DNA of 64,000 nucleotides from Nymphaea colorata (GCF_008831285.2 NC_045144.1:13567858-13631857); one strand, 5' to 3'. Shown: positions 1 through 12,221, counted from the first letter of the stretch. Numbers and translations: made by a program. Notes: generated by a model not told the origin, from the letters alone.

Positions 1-1057
1 TTCTTAATTGGACATTAAATTTTTTCTCATATCTAATTTTTTCAAAACAATTTGATTGAATATCCTATCCAAATCATATATATTGATATCATTAGATTTA
101 GGTGGTTCCACCAAGTTTCCTCTTTCATTCAACCTTCTTTTGATTGCAACAAGAAGTGTTACCGATCAGAAAAAAAAATCACTTCAACATATTTATTTAG
201 TTCTAGCTCACTTCTAGTAAAAAAAATCCACATTCTTGCCTTTTGTTGAAGTGTTTAGGATTTGTTGCTCCCAACATTGATGGTTTAAATGCTTAAGAAA
301 TTTGATGATATAGTAAATATGTGGTCAAGAGAAAATAGTTTTAGTTGGAAAAGTATGTCTTTTAAGTTGCGTTTGATAGTCTCTAGTTTGATCTTACATT
401 CGAGGTTGCATAAAAAGGTGTGTTTTATAGCATACATGTTAAACATAGATTTAATGTTGGATGGCAAATGGGGTATGACCTTAAATCTATGGAGGATCTT
501 AGATCACCTCAGATCAGCCTTGAAACAAATTCCCCCTAGGCCTTAGATCCAAGGAAATCTCATCCATGATAGTTGAAATCCACAAGTTGTATGGGTTTTG
601 CATATACTTTCAACATGGATTTTATTTATTTATTTTTTTTTTGGGAGGTTGGGGGGTTCCAATTTGAAAAACATCCCCTATGATCAAACACAACATTAAT
701 GATCGATATGAAACATTTAAGAATCGATTTAAATTTAAATTCTTAAATTATTTAACATGAGTTTTAAATTTTAAAACCCAACATTGAATGAACCGTATAA
801 TCGAATGTATTACTTAGTCATGCGGGCACTACGGAGCTTCTTGTTTGATCGGTCCACTCATCAGGATAAGTTTAAAAAGATAAAAAATCATGATTGTATC
901 ACAAAGAACTGTGAGAAATGCTCAAGAAGTTCTCTGTACTTGAGAAAGTGTAGAAATTAGCGAGAGACGGCCAGCAGAGCTGATCGGAAGCTTTTCAGAT
1001 GTTACAGAGGAAGGAAAGAAGAGAACTTTAATGGAACTTGCAGAGAGGTTTCCTTCT
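1..1057. other. AT-rich intergenic DNA
   Basis: No protein family, RNA gene or repeat structure is recognised here. Short open frames in this stretch have no recognisable composition or motifs. Confidence 0.5.
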
Positions 1058-1500
1058 CTATAAAAGGGATTAATCAATCGACCGCAATCCAGGGCAAGGA
1101 ACAAAGATAATGACTCTGGTTGGGCCCATTTTTCGGTTCTGGCAACGTAGAAGAGCTTCATGACACCTTCTGGTTTGTCTCCCTTTCTCTCTCTCGCTCT
1201 CTCCTTTTCATGATTTCTGCATTCAGACATTTCGAGTGTTTTTGTCCTCTTGTTTGTGGTCCTGTTCTACCGTATGCTCGTTTCAAGCAAGCCCAGATTT
1301 TTGGAAACGCTTCTTCTTGGTCCATTAAGTGATTCGTGATCTTCGAACATGTCTATACATATCTTCCTTCTCGTTCCTAGATAGCTCGGGCTGTTCTCAT
1401 TTTCTGGTGATCCATTCCTCTAAATATTTTGCACAGATCTGCTTTTCCATCTTGCTTACTCAGTTAACTTTACTGCCAAAAAAAGAAAAGAAAAGGCCAA
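1058..1500 (+). promoter_or_regulatory. Promoter-like stretch with TATA box and pyrimidine-rich leader
   Basis: A good plant TATA box (ctataaaagg, 1058-1067) is followed by a C/T-rich patch around 1180-1210 of the kind common in plant 5' leaders. No confident coding exon follows. The copia element inserted at 1922 may have cut off whatever gene this served. The promoter reading is inference only; a chance TATA match in AT-rich DNA is possible. Confidence 0.25.
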
Positions 1501-1921
1501 AAAAAAAGGCTATTCTCTGATGAGTTTTTATTGCTTCAAGACTGCCTAGTTTTTATCCGATTGGAGATTTCTTGATGATGTGCCGTGTGCGCATTTTGGA
1601 TTCAGGAAAAAATTCCTTTGCGGTTTAGCTTTCATTTTCTTGATTGGTTTGTTCTGATTATTAGCAGCAATATTCGAAAAGAAAAAGAAAAGGAATCTGA
1701 GACCCCTTTCTATTACAGTAAGAACTTTTGATCATGCTTGTGATTGGAATGATATTCCTTGTTATTCTGGCCCCCCATTTTGAGTTCTATCTCGTGTGAC
1801 ATATAATCTACAGGGCATAGTTTGGGCATTTTGTACGTGTGGCACAAGTATTTAAGGTGGCATATCACATACATGATGCAGGTCATTCGTTCTAATAAGA
1901 GGGAAATTAGAAGTGTGAGAA

Positions 1922-2441
1922 TGATACGAGTATTTGAGAAAGAAAGAGGATGAGAAAGAAAATTTAACGTGGTTCAGAAAAAGTTCTACTCCATGATCTC
2001 AGCCCTTGAATTTTCTCAATGGACTAGTTCCCTTTCATATGGGGTTCATATAGATTGTACAAATGAATTTGAATACAATGCACACGCCATTTTCTGTACT
2101 CCTTTCCCTCATTTCCATTTACAACTTTGATTCCCTAAATCTTTCTCATGTTGAACCCGACAAATCTTCTTTCCATTGTCATCATCTTTATCCCTTGCTC
2201 TTAATAACATGGGGACATTGTGAGCTAGAGAAACTGATGGTTTCTCTTGTGTGTGAGAAATGGAGGGCGTCAGTTTCTCTTGTGCTTGAGCTGGTACCTT
2301 AACAATGGAAAGATTGACAGCTGGCATCAGTGTTGATGAGCTGGTGGGTGAGAGGAGGACATCGGTTGCTAATGAGCTGGTGCGTGAGAAATGGAAAGAG
2401 CTGAATCCTCCTTTTGTGCGTCCTCCATTCGTGCGTTATCA
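1922..2441 (-). repeat. 3' LTR of copia-1
   Basis: Matches 6153-6644 along its length, including shared blocks 'atctcagcccttgaatttt' and 'cgtgcgttatca'. It carries about 28 extra bases near the 1922 edge relative to the other copy. It starts TGATAC and ends TTATCA, a short inverted terminal match. Confidence 0.85.
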
Positions 2442-5400
2442 TTCCCCCTCAACTGAAGGTAAGGTGGCTGACGAACTCCTAGATGCTGAATGAGGAAGTG
2501 GAGACGATGTTGTGGCAGCGGCTTAGTGAAGAGATCAGCAAGCTGGACTTCGGTTGTAACAAATTGAGTCTCCATGCTTCCCAACGCTACTTGCTCACAA
2601 ACAAAATGATAATCAAGCTCTAAATGTTTCATGTGAGAATGAAAGGCAGGTTTGATGTTAGTATTAGGGCAGAAATATTATCGCATACAAGAATTGGGGC
2701 TTTAGAGAGATGGACACGAATGTCTTGAAGAATAAATGTAATCCATTTAATGTCTGCAGCAGCTCCAGCAAGTCTACGATACTCTGGCTCACACGATGAG
2801 CGAGCCACCGTTGGTTGCTTCTTAGAACTCCAAGAGATACAATTTGGACCAAGAAATGTACAATATCCAGACGTGGAGCATCTTGTAGTAGGACAGCCAG
2901 CCCAGTTGGCGTTAGAAAAAGCTCTTAATGTCAGATCTTTGGATTTCGAAAATTGAATACCATATGTCGAAGTGCCTCTTCGATAAATACACTTTAAGAG
3001 CTGAAAGTGTTTCACTGTTGGTGTATGCATGAATTAACATGCGTAATTGATGGCATAAGTGAGATCCGGTCTAGTAAGGGCGAGACATTGAAGAGCTCTT
3101 GCAAGACTGCGATATTCTTTCAGATTAGAGTATGATTGATCTTGAGCATTTTCAGATTTAGGATGAACTGAAATGAGTTTGCTCGTAGTGTTACACATTA
3201 TGCATATTTGGACTGATGCATAAATAAGCCTGATGAAGTCCGATCAACTTGAATCCCCATGAAATATTTCAGATCCCCAAGATCTGTCATAGCAAACTGT
3301 TGGTTGATGGTTGCGAGAAAGGATGTCATAAGAGTTTCCTGTAAGAATGATGTAATCAACATACAATAGTAAAATGGTGACTGTTTTGCCGTGTCGTCGA
3401 ATAAAGAGAGAGGGGTCAGTGATGCTAGCAACAAATTCCATAGAACATAAGAATGAGCAAATCTCTCATACCACACCCTAGGAGCTTGTTTCAATCCATA
3501 GAGAGCTTGATTTAGGCAACATACATGATGTGGCTTGGATGGATCTTTAAAGCTGGGAGGTTGCTCAATATATACTAGCTCTTGGAGATAACCATTAAGA
3601 AATGCATTTTTGATGTCTAATTGTTTGAGAGGCCAATCAAATGCAAGTGCTAGACTCAGTACGAGCCATATAGTAGCAATACCATAGGTGAGAAAGTTTC
3701 CAGAAAATCCAGACCTTGGATTTGCGTGTATCCTTATGCTACAAGATGCACCTTGAGTCTTTCAAGCTGCCCATCTCCTTTTAGTTTAGTTTAGAAGACC
3801 CAACGGCTACCGATCACATGCATGTCTGAAGTACGAGGCACAAGATCCCAAGTGTGATTAGCCTGTAAAGCAGTTATTTCATCTTTCATAGTTTGATGCC
3901 AACCCGGGTGTTTGAGAGCAAGGGAACAGTGAGACAAGTCTTTAGGAATGGATGTGGTAGTGTGGGCATACTTGGGATTAGGTTTGATAACTCCGGCTTT
4001 GGAACGAGTGATCATTGGATGAGTGGATGACAAGGAGGATGTTGATGGCAATGAGCTAGGTTGGTCAACTAAGGGAGTGTTTGGTATGACTATGGGTATT
4101 GGGTTTTCTATAGTAAATGGATCTTCAATATTATGCATTTACGCTAGGCGTTGGGACTCTAGATGATAGTCTTTGAATGAGTCTGAAAAAGAGACAAAAT
4201 CGGCATTAGTAGTGATGATCCTAGGGTTTGACATGGAAGGGAAAAATTGCTTCATCGAAAACAACATGTAGAGATCTGTATACCCTTCTAGTGGGAGGAT
4301 AAAGGCATCTATACCCCTTATGGTGAAGGAAGATGATTGATGAGCCATACAACAATAGAAAATGCCTCGACCCAAAATTGAGCTGGAAGATTGCTATGAA
4401 ATAACATAGTAAGCTCCAATTTTGTGACAGATCTATGCTTGCGCTCTACCACTCCATTTTGCTCAGGTGTGTTAGGGCAAGACTTTTTATGTTTGATACC
4501 ATTTTCTTTTAAGTAGTTTAGGAGGGCCGTACTATTAAACTCTTCTCCTTCATCACTTTGAAAATTTTTTATTTTGGCATCAAACGGAGTTTGGATCATT
4601 TTGTGAAACTCAAGGAATTTGGCAAAAAAATTAGATTTCTATTTTAGAGGATATATCCAAGAGTATCTAGAAAATTGATCCACAAATAAGGCATAAAATT
4701 TGATATTCTAACACGAAGAAATAGGAGCAGGTCCTCATAAATCACAATGAACCGTAGCAAATAAAGAGTCACAATCATCTTCAATAGAAATAAACAAAAG
4801 CCTGCATGCCTTCCCCATCTACAACTAGCACAAATAAAAGATTCAGACAAATTACTTGTCATAGTAACCAACTTATTCATAGCCATAAAATCTAATATTT
4901 TATGAAGTGGATGGCCAAGTCGTCCATGCCAAACTTCAAAGGGAGCTGATCAGAATCTTGTTGAGAAGAACACAGTCTTTGGTTTTGTCTTGAATGCAGA
5001 TAAGTTGCCTTCTCTAGATCCGGTCGCAATCACCTCATTGGTCTCCTTGTCCTTAATAGAGAAGTAATTATAAGAGAATTCAAACACATAGGGCATAGAA
5101 GAAGTAAGTTGGCTGACAGAGATAAGATTCTTCTTAATATCGGGCACAACAAGAACATTGTCTAGAGGTATTGTGCGATTGCCCACATGAATATCAGTAG
5201 TACCAATATGTATAATATCAAGATGTTGACCATTTCCTACCATAATTTTTTTAGTTCCATTATAGGGAATGCAACTCTTAAATCTACCTGGATCATCAGT
5301 CACATGAGAGCTTGCTCCGGTATCAAGAAACCAGTCTTGATCAGTTGGGTCAGAGACTTTCATAGTAGCAAAGGCTTGGGGCGTATCACAAGGCTGATAT

Positions 5401-5800
5401 GGTTGATCAAATCTGTGTAGCATTTGAAGGCACTATGATTATTTATCCACAAATCTGACATGATACCTTTGATTGGTGGACTCTTCATTGGTCGGCCCTT
5501 GCGTATTTCGAGTCTGAGTTGCCAGATTGAACCCACATCCCTTAGAATTGAATCGAGTGTTGGTATTGTTGTTCCGCTAGTCATTGTTGTAGCGTTTTTT
5601 GTTGTTTTGGTTGTTCGACTGCCATGCGAGAAAGGCCATTTGACTATTTAGTCTAGTCTCTCCTGCATGTAGATCTTTGATTGTTTCATGCCTTTGGAGT
5701 AAGGATACAACATCGAAGTAAGCTGGTGTGGGAATCGACCCATCGACGAATCCAAACAAATCTTGACCTCTATGAGTCCAAGAATTTGTGTTTTTCACGA
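2369..5800 (-). pseudogene. copia-1 gag-pol polyprotein, broken
   Basis: Read from high to low coordinates. A gag relic lies at about 5800-5430 (motif DLFGFVDGSIPTP). Protease follows at 5423-4950 with active-site WFLDTGASSHVT. GAG-pre-integrase WHGRLGHP lies near 4920, and the integrase core at 4599-4318 has FQSDEGEEFNS and PNTPEQNGVVERKHR. Reverse transcriptase is in pieces at 4138-3791 and 3494-3198 (QAPRVWYERF; LLYVDYIIL, where the usual YVDD reads YVDY). RNase H lies at 3030-2629 (STSGYCTFLG, SWSSKKQPTVARSS), and the typical LFTKPLP tail is near 2530. The frames switch repeatedly. The N-terminal half of gag seems deleted, because the PBS lies only about 350 bases before the VDGSIP motif. 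Confidence 0.88.
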
Positions 5801-6141
5801 CAAGAAATTCTTGTGTGACAGCTTGACAGAAACAAAATTAGCCACATTCATGGTGGATGGATAGGGGTATTTAGCTGCCGAATTTGTTGTGGATGTCGAC
5901 ATGTTGAAGACCTGTGACACTTGTAAATTCTATATCTCTTCATAGGGTTGTCCAAAAAATTTGTAAATTTGTCCAAAAATACTAGACACTTGCCTGAATC
6001 CAACGCCACCTAGCTGGACCTGTGAATCGCCTTCAGTCATTCTGGCGAGTTTGCAGCTGCGGCACTTGTAAAATGCCGACTTCTCGCAATTTGAGACACC
6101 CTCCAGCGTCCAAAACCAATCTGCCGGTGAAAGCTTTTACA

Positions 6142-6152
6142 GCTCTGATACC
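6142..6152 (-). other. tRNA-iMet primer-binding site of copia-1
   Basis: On the minus strand this reads GGTATCAGAGC, the usual copia PBS complementary to the 3' end of initiator tRNA-Met, abutting the 5' LTR. Confidence 0.8.
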
Positions 6153-6644
6153 TGATACCATGAGAAAGAAAACGTGGTTCGGAACAGTCCTACTCCACGA
6201 TCTCAGCCCTTGAATTTTCTGAATGGACTGGTTCTCTTTCATATGGGGTTTATATAGATTGTACAAATGAATTTGAATTCAATGCATACCATTTTGTGTG
6301 CTCCTTGTCCTCCTTTCCATTTACAATTTTGATTCCCTAAATCTTTCTCTCGTTGAACCCGACAGATCTTCTTTCCATTGCCATCATCGTTATCCCTTGT
6401 TCTTAATAATGTGGGGACATTGTGAGCTAGAGAAACTGACAGTTTCTCTTGTGTGTGAGAAATGGAGGGCATCAGTTTCTCTTGTGCGTGAGATAGTGCC
6501 TTAACAATGGAAAGATTGAGAGCTGGCATCGGTTGTTGATGAGCTGGTGGGTGAGAGGAGGACATCGGTTGCTGATGAGCTGGTGTGTGAGAAATGGAAA
6601 GAGCTGAATCCTTCTTTCGTGCATCCTCCCTTCGTGCGTTATCA
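6153..6644 (-). repeat. 5' LTR of copia-1
   Basis: The element-internal edge lies directly beside the tRNA-Met PBS at 6142-6152. It differs from the left LTR by scattered substitutions and small indels, so the insertion is not recent. Confidence 0.85.
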
Positions 6645-7079
6645 TTATTCTAGGGAAAGTTGCGCAGGAGGAGGGCCCCTGCTTTTATTAAAAAAAGTGA
6701 ATATCTACAACAAAATAATTGAGGCGCCCAGCATTGTTTTTTGCCTTTTTTTCGAGCCAAAGTTATTAGACATCACCCTAGCTCTTGATCTTCTTCTATT
6801 TGAATAAAAGACCAGCTGGTAACTATGTATTTAATGTTCCATGAAAAAAAAAATATGGCTCTGCTCCTGCAATTGAGCAAAGAAAACTTAAAAAAAAAGG
6901 AAAAAACAGAGGATCACATTGTCCCGAGCTTTGTGAGTAACTTACTCTGTTCCTTGGTTGGGTCCTCTGCTAAAGCTTCTCCACCCACTCCCCTCCTCTT
7001 CCTACAACAACCATCACAAATTCCTTAGCAACTGAAGACCTGGTGACTCTTTTCTGATTGAATCTGCCCACCACCCAAC
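6645..7079. other. Intergenic, nothing recognised
   Basis: AT-rich sequence between copia-1 and the LINE relic, with short A and T runs and no identifiable coding or repeat structure. Confidence 0.4.
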
Positions 7080-8440
7080 ACCAAAGTGCTTGCATCACTT
7101 TTGAAGCTCAGGAAAAGGTGCTGCTTGGATTCCTCTTTCCTACAACATTAAGATAGCATCTATTCACTAACGCAATTCCCCAATTTTTTATCCTACCTTG
7201 CATGGTCATCCTACCTGCTCATGCCAAATATAGAGACTAAGCTTCTCTAGCTGGTGCAGCACTATACTAGACTTTCTTTTTCCAATGGTAGAAGGGAAAT
7301 CTGGTTCTATCACTTGCCATAGAGCTCCACCCTTCAATTGCATATTGGATTTGTCTGTCTAAATTATTTTATCAATTTCATCTGTGAATATCAGATTCGC
7401 CATGGCATTGTGGAGCCTAGGTAAGTTAAGTTGCTGTACGAAGTGGCATCGAGCATCTCTGTCATGGTAAGATACTTCCGATTCATCCAGCTGCCATACA
7501 CCTCACCATTCCACTCATTGAAAAGAATGCTACCTTGTCAGTTATCAATCCAGAATTTGACCTTACAACCATCACCACTCTTCCACTGTACACTATCCCC
7601 TTCCTAGGTTTGCGAAGAGTCCACAGGCTGAAATCCCTCCCCAAATATCTCTTATGTGACCACTCATGAAGTAAGCTTTCTTGGTTCATGATTGAACAAA
7701 TCTGGTCAGCTAGAAGGCTCCTATTGAGTTCTTACAGTGGTTTGATTCCCATGCCTCCTCTATTCCTGCATATGATGGACCAAGAAACAAGGTGTCCCTC
7801 TGAGCTATCCTGCTCATGTCCCCACAAAAAATGAGCCATCTCCTTTTCAATGTTCTTAATGATTGGCTCCCTTTACCAGCTTGTACACCCTCATCCAATA
7901 GGTGATGATAAATGTGATGTTATATTTGATTAGGCTTAGCCCACCGGCTAAGCAAGCAACTTCATCTTCCATGTAGACATTCTACTTCCACCTTCAAGAG
8001 GAGCCGATCATGGTAAGGTTCAGTGAGATTACCTGCAAAAATCAGGATACCAAGATAGTCCAAATAGAGCCTCTAACCTACTAAGGTTCCGTTCCTCAAC
8101 ATGGAAAGGGTAGAAGCCTGGTTTGCCATCATTGACAACAAGACCAACTCCCCTTTCCATGTCACCTAGAAATTTTCTAATACCTTGCAAGGGCTTGAAT
8201 GTGGCAGAGGTAAACACCGAACATCATCTGTGAAGAGGAGTGAACTGATCCTCGGAAGTTAACGAGAAATAACTGGGGGACACATCAGCTTATTGATGAC
8301 CCTCACTTGAAATCCTTTTGAGAATATGTCCATAACAATGATGACGAGGTATGGAGGCAATGGGTCTCCTTGTCTGAGCCCCTCTTACTTGGAAAGTAGC
8401 TACCTTACACACCATTGACATGCATCATTGCTGAAATCCA
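7080..8440 (-). pseudogene. LINE (L1-type) reverse transcriptase C-terminal half, relic
   Basis: The minus strand reads GLRQGDPLPPYLVIIVMD at about 8395-8340, the conserved L1 RT block, then LLFTDDVR near 8240 (counterpart of the FADD catalytic motif). A LINE-type linker follows (RKFLGDMERGVGLVVNDGKP, 8217-8029), then GIEEAWESNHCKNS at about 7770, matching the GGLGIR region, and a decayed zinc-knuckle tail (about 7150-7400). Frames shift many times and stops are frequent. Plant non-LTR elements move by target-primed reverse transcription; this one cannot. Confidence 0.75.
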
Positions 8441-9040
8441 AGGAATGGCTGCTCACCGCACCAGGTATGTTCCCTTGATTAAGTGGAATAAGGAACACCC
8501 AGGGAGGCCTTCTGATGCCAATCGGTGGGTTAAATTTCAGACCTTAAGGGAAGCTAAATGCTGGGGCATTAGTAGTATGTTACATATTGATGTGCAACAC
8601 ATTATTTTGACAGATGCATTTACGTGCTGTAAATGCAATGCAATACTAAGGTGGAAAGACTATTCTCATTCAGCAACAATTCCTTCTCAGCCACTTACAC
8701 CTTGGGGACAAGGTGTTTTTCAAAGGGGTAAGTAAAAGTTAGTTACCAAAAATGGCATCACGGCTTGAGTCCATTGGACTGACCTGATAACCTCCATAAA
8801 TAGGGTTGGAAGGCCAGAACGCGAGGGGGGGGGGGTTGGTGAGGGTTGGGGGGAGGGCCGGGGGCAGCTTTGAGAGTCTTACCTTTGGGAGGAAGAAGCC
8901 CTAATCTGGGATTAGGGTGTGTGTGTGTGTGTGCTTGTCATCTTAGGGTTTCCTTGTAAATAGTTGGTGAGTTAGCAGGGGGCTAACGCACTCCTATCTC
9001 ACAATTCTTTTGTAGTCGTTCACCAGCAACCACAGCTTCA
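8441..9040. other. Block replacing the middle of the LINE relic
   Basis: This lies between the LINE RT and endonuclease parts and is not LINE-like. On the + strand an open frame of 106 codons (8415-8735) has no recognised family. It also has a G-run (about 8825-8835), G-rich sequence to 8870, and a (GT)n tract (8918-8933). It could be an inserted fragment of another element, perhaps a leader or LTR, but no ends or duplications were found. Confidence 0.35.
8918..8933. repeat. (GT)n microsatellite
   Basis: Eight GT dinucleotides in a row. Confidence 0.9.
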
Positions 9041-9049
9041 CAAAATGGA

Positions 9050-9240
9050 ATCTTGTACGAAGAGAAGTTATGAAACACTTCCTAGACATTACGGATCATT
9101 GCTTTGTGATCAGAAAACGGTCTTGGGATGGCCTTCACAGATAGCTACCCATCACACTGATTAATCCACTGAGAATTGACCAACACCCAATCGATTTGCA
9201 ATGCACCCATCAGAATGACGTGGCATTCACAAAGCGCTTT
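9050..9240 (-). pseudogene. LINE endonuclease C-terminal fragment
   Basis: The minus strand reads LQIDWVLVNSQWINQ then AIPRPFSDHKAM, the end of the apurinic-type endonuclease of plant L1 elements (family pattern SRLDRFL...LPRPxSDHxPI). It has the same orientation as, and the expected order relative to, the RT piece at 7080-8440, so both probably derive from one insertion. Confidence 0.6.
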
Positions 9241-10382
9241 CAATCATGTGACAAATTTCATTTTAACATATATTAAGATTGCAGGAGCTAAGATAAGTTT
9301 CTTTGTTTCTTCCTTTTTGCTCCCCTTGTTGTCCTTGCTTTTCTAGAGTACGTGCATGAGACAATCCACCTTAATTTTGTTTGCTTCCCCTATAATTTTG
9401 CAGACACTTGAAAATTTTAAATGCATAAGACCTTATTAAGTGTGCACGAGAGATTAGACCACTTACCGTGTCATGTTGATAACATGGGAAGGCATGTTCT
9501 TACTAGTTTTGTTAAAGGGCATTTTCATAATTTTACGGTAAGTGTTTTCTCTGTTGTATCCCACTTTGGTCCTTATAAGAAGCCTACCATTCTTTAGCCC
9601 ATAACACATGGTCCTTGTTGGGGCCATAACATCTAACCTGTTGTGATAACATTCTTGTGTTTCTCTTTGTTTCAATTTTTTTTAAAAGAAACACACATAG
9701 TTTCTGACTTTTTATCTTTAGTCGAATGCGCTTCTCACACTAGAGTCGACCTTGGTAGGAATTGTCATGTTGCATTAATGGCAAATTTTATTTATCTTGA
9801 ACTTTATTTTTCCTTCATCAAACATGGCTCATTTTTCTCAAAATTTTATTTTTTGCCAACAAACACTGTTCAAAAACAGATTAAACTCTTTTTCTTTTAG
9901 GCAATAAAAGGACTTTGAGTCGAGGTCATAGGTTCAGTTTAGTTATGTGTTAGGAGTTTAAAAATTAAGCAAATGTTTTATATGATTGAAAAGGGTGACT
10001 CCTCCCAATGGTAATTAAAAACAAAAGGGAAAAAGTTACCTCCTGCATGCCAAGTAAACTTTTTAAACGCTGCCTGATCTGCAGCACGAAGTTGGAATTG
10101 AGTCAACTGTCAAGTCTCATCTCGGTGTCGTGTGGCGGGCTTTTTTTTCTTTTCTCCATTTATCTCTACAGATCTAGGCCTTGCGATGGCTCTCTTGCAG
10201 TTTTTCCTTTTTTTTTCAATTGGATCATCCTCATGCAGTCTATTGGACCTTGTTTGCTGATCACTGCTTACAACCATCCAAATTTGCAATTTCGTAGGTA
10301 TTTGGGGCAACTTTTCAGAAGCATCTTTGGGTGCACCTGAAACAGAGGATTTCTCCAACTGATTTCATTTGTGGAGAGGAAC
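9241..10382. other. Upstream region of TNL-1
   Basis: AT-rich DNA with pyrimidine tracts (10139-10160, 10200-10220) ahead of the TNL-1 start codon. No clear TATA box or other element could be assigned. Confidence 0.4.
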
Positions 10383-10930
10383 ATGCCTCTCTATTCTTCA
10401 AGCCGAAAGAGGGTTAGGGAGGAAAAAGCTGGGCCTTCTAGGATTGCTTCTTCTTCTAATGGTGGTGGCTTTAATTTCAACATGTTTTTGAGTTTCAGAG
10501 GCAAAGACACAAGAGGCCACTTCACCAGCCATCTCTACAAGGAGCTGAACCAACGCTGTATATCTGCCTTCTTCGACAGTGTGGGCCTCCAAAAGGGTGA
10601 AAGGATCAGCGAGATCTTGGGATACATGAAGGCATCCCAGGTTGTCATGTCCATCTTGTCCAAGAACTACGCCAAATCGAAATGGTGTCTGCTCGAGGCT
10701 GCCAAGATGCTGGAAATTCACGAAGATGATAAGGAGAATAAGTGGATTATACCTGTCTTTCTTGATGTTTCTCCTTCTGACATCAAAGAAGATAGTGGAT
10801 CATTTCAAGTTTCTATTACAGAAAACCAGAAGAAGGTTAATTTGGACAGGGAACAGACTGAAAAGTACAGATGCGTCTTGAGATCAATAGGGCCAATTGC
10901 TGGATACTCTCTCATAACTGACGCAAATGG
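10383..10930 (+). CDS. TNL-1 exon 1, TIR domain
   Basis: Intact 548-base exon. The start chosen is ATG at 10383; an in-frame GTG at 10371 is not a plausible plant start. A short basic leader (SSRKRVREEK) precedes the TIR, which opens at FNMFLSFRGKDTRGHF (about residues 33-48). Later blocks are AFFDSVGLQKGERI, SILSKNYAKSKWCLLEAAKM and IIPVFLDVSPSD. The catalytic glutamate of TIR NADases, in the WCLxE motif, is present. The donor is at 10931 (aaatgg|gtatgc), in phase 2, the same position and phase as in TNL-2. A GT-rich tract follows within the intron. By itself this could encode a TIR-only protein ending in intron sequence. Confidence 0.88.
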
Positions 10931-11111
10931 GTATGCAATAAGCATGTGCCTCTGTTTATGTGTGTATGTGTGTGTGTGTCAGAAAGGGCAAATAAAATGG
11001 AGAATCATCCTTACCTTATTTGTTTGCTTCACATGAGAAGGTCTCTGTAATAATCTGTGAGTGTTTTATGGCTTACTCTTACCATATAGAATATCACTTG
11101 GCTGCATGCAG

Positions 11112-12221
11112 GGATGAAGCAAGGCTATGCACCATGATATGTGACCGGATTTCGAGCATATTGAAGCAGGTACTGCTTGGTGTGCAACCTATTGGGATTG
11201 ATTCTCAAATAAATGAGGTGATGATTAGGTTGGAAGGAGAAACCAATGGCATTAACATAGTTGGAATTTGTGGAAAAGGTGGCATTGGGAAGACAGCGAT
11301 TGCAATGACCATCTTTGATAAGCTCTCTCATGAATTCAGATACACCAGCTTCATCTCAGACATCCGGGAAGAAGCCAAGAAGCACAATGGGATTTGCTTG
11401 CCACAAGCCAAGCTCATTTCGGATATCTCAAAAGAGACAAGTGTGGTTATAGACACGGTTAATAATGGAATTAGTGCGATCAGACGAAAATTTGGATGCA
11501 AGAAAGTGCTCATAGTTCTAGATGACATTGATGACACTAAACAACTTGATGCATTGGTAGGTGACCAAGTACATGTAAAACGAGAGCATGTATTTGGTGC
11601 AGGAAGTAAGATTATTATCACTACAAGGAACAGAGCCCCACTGATTGCTCATGGTTTAGAAATTTACTACCCCAAGGAGCTAAAATATCCTCAGTCACTT
11701 AAATTATTTTGTCTCCATGCCTTTAAAGTTAGCCCACCAACATCAGAATTTCTTGGCTTGTCAGAGAAGGTTGTCAAAGTTGCAGGAGGCCTGCCATTAG
11801 CTCTAAAAGTATTTGGGTCACATTTTTCCTCAATAAATAGAGTTAGAGAAGTATGGGAGGTTGAGTTGGGAAAATTGCAAAGACATTCACATCAAAAAGT
11901 TCTTGAAAGACTTAAAATAAGCTATGATGGGTTGGAGCTTACACAGAAGTGCGTATTTTTGGATGTAGCATGTTTCCTCATTGGGTCAAGTAAAGAGGAA
12001 GCATTATTCTTCTGGGAAGATCACTATGCTGCAGATGATGCAATTAATGCTCTTGAAAGCAAGTCTCTTCTCACCATGGATGTTGATAATCGGTTCAGAA
12101 TGCATGGCTGAAATCAGGTATGGGAAGATGGATAGTTAAAGAAGCAGGCAATCTCAATCCTCACATGTACAGCAGACTTTGGGATAGGGATGATGTATCT
12201 AAGGTATTGGAGGATACAAAG
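11112..12221 (+). CDS. TNL-1 exon 2, NB-ARC domain (one frameshift)
   Basis: The acceptor gcatgcag|ggatgaa joins in frame to exon 1. NB-ARC motifs in order: P-loop GICGKGGIGKTAIA, kinase-2 KKVLIVLDDIDD, RNBS-B GSKIIITTRN, GLPL GGLPLALKVFGSHF, RNBS-D CVFLDVACFLIG, and MHD read as MHG. Directly after FRMHG the frame hits TGA at 12109-12111. The next frame continues the expected sequence (MGRWIVKEAGNL, YSRLWDRDDVSKVLED) to a donor at 12222. The exon is 1110 bases, one fewer than needed to reach the phase-0 end, which fits a single-base loss. If translated as is, it gives a TIR-NBS protein cut at the MHD motif. Confidence 0.87.

Larger units (their letters stand above)
1922..6644 (-). mobile_element. 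Ty1/copia LTR retrotransposon (copia-1), decayed
   Basis: Two similar LTRs (1922-2441 and 6153-6644) enclose a minus-strand copia gag-pol in the order gag, protease, integrase, reverse transcriptase, RNase H. The minus-strand PBS (6142-6152, gctctgatacc on +) is complementary to initiator tRNA-Met, and a C-rich block just inside the left LTR (2442-2450) is the minus-strand PPT. The LTRs open with TGATAC and close with TTATCA on the + strand. Frameshifts and stops break every domain, so it is not autonomous. No 5-bp target duplication is visible (gagaa against ttatt), so one edge may have mutated or rearranged. Confidence 0.9.
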
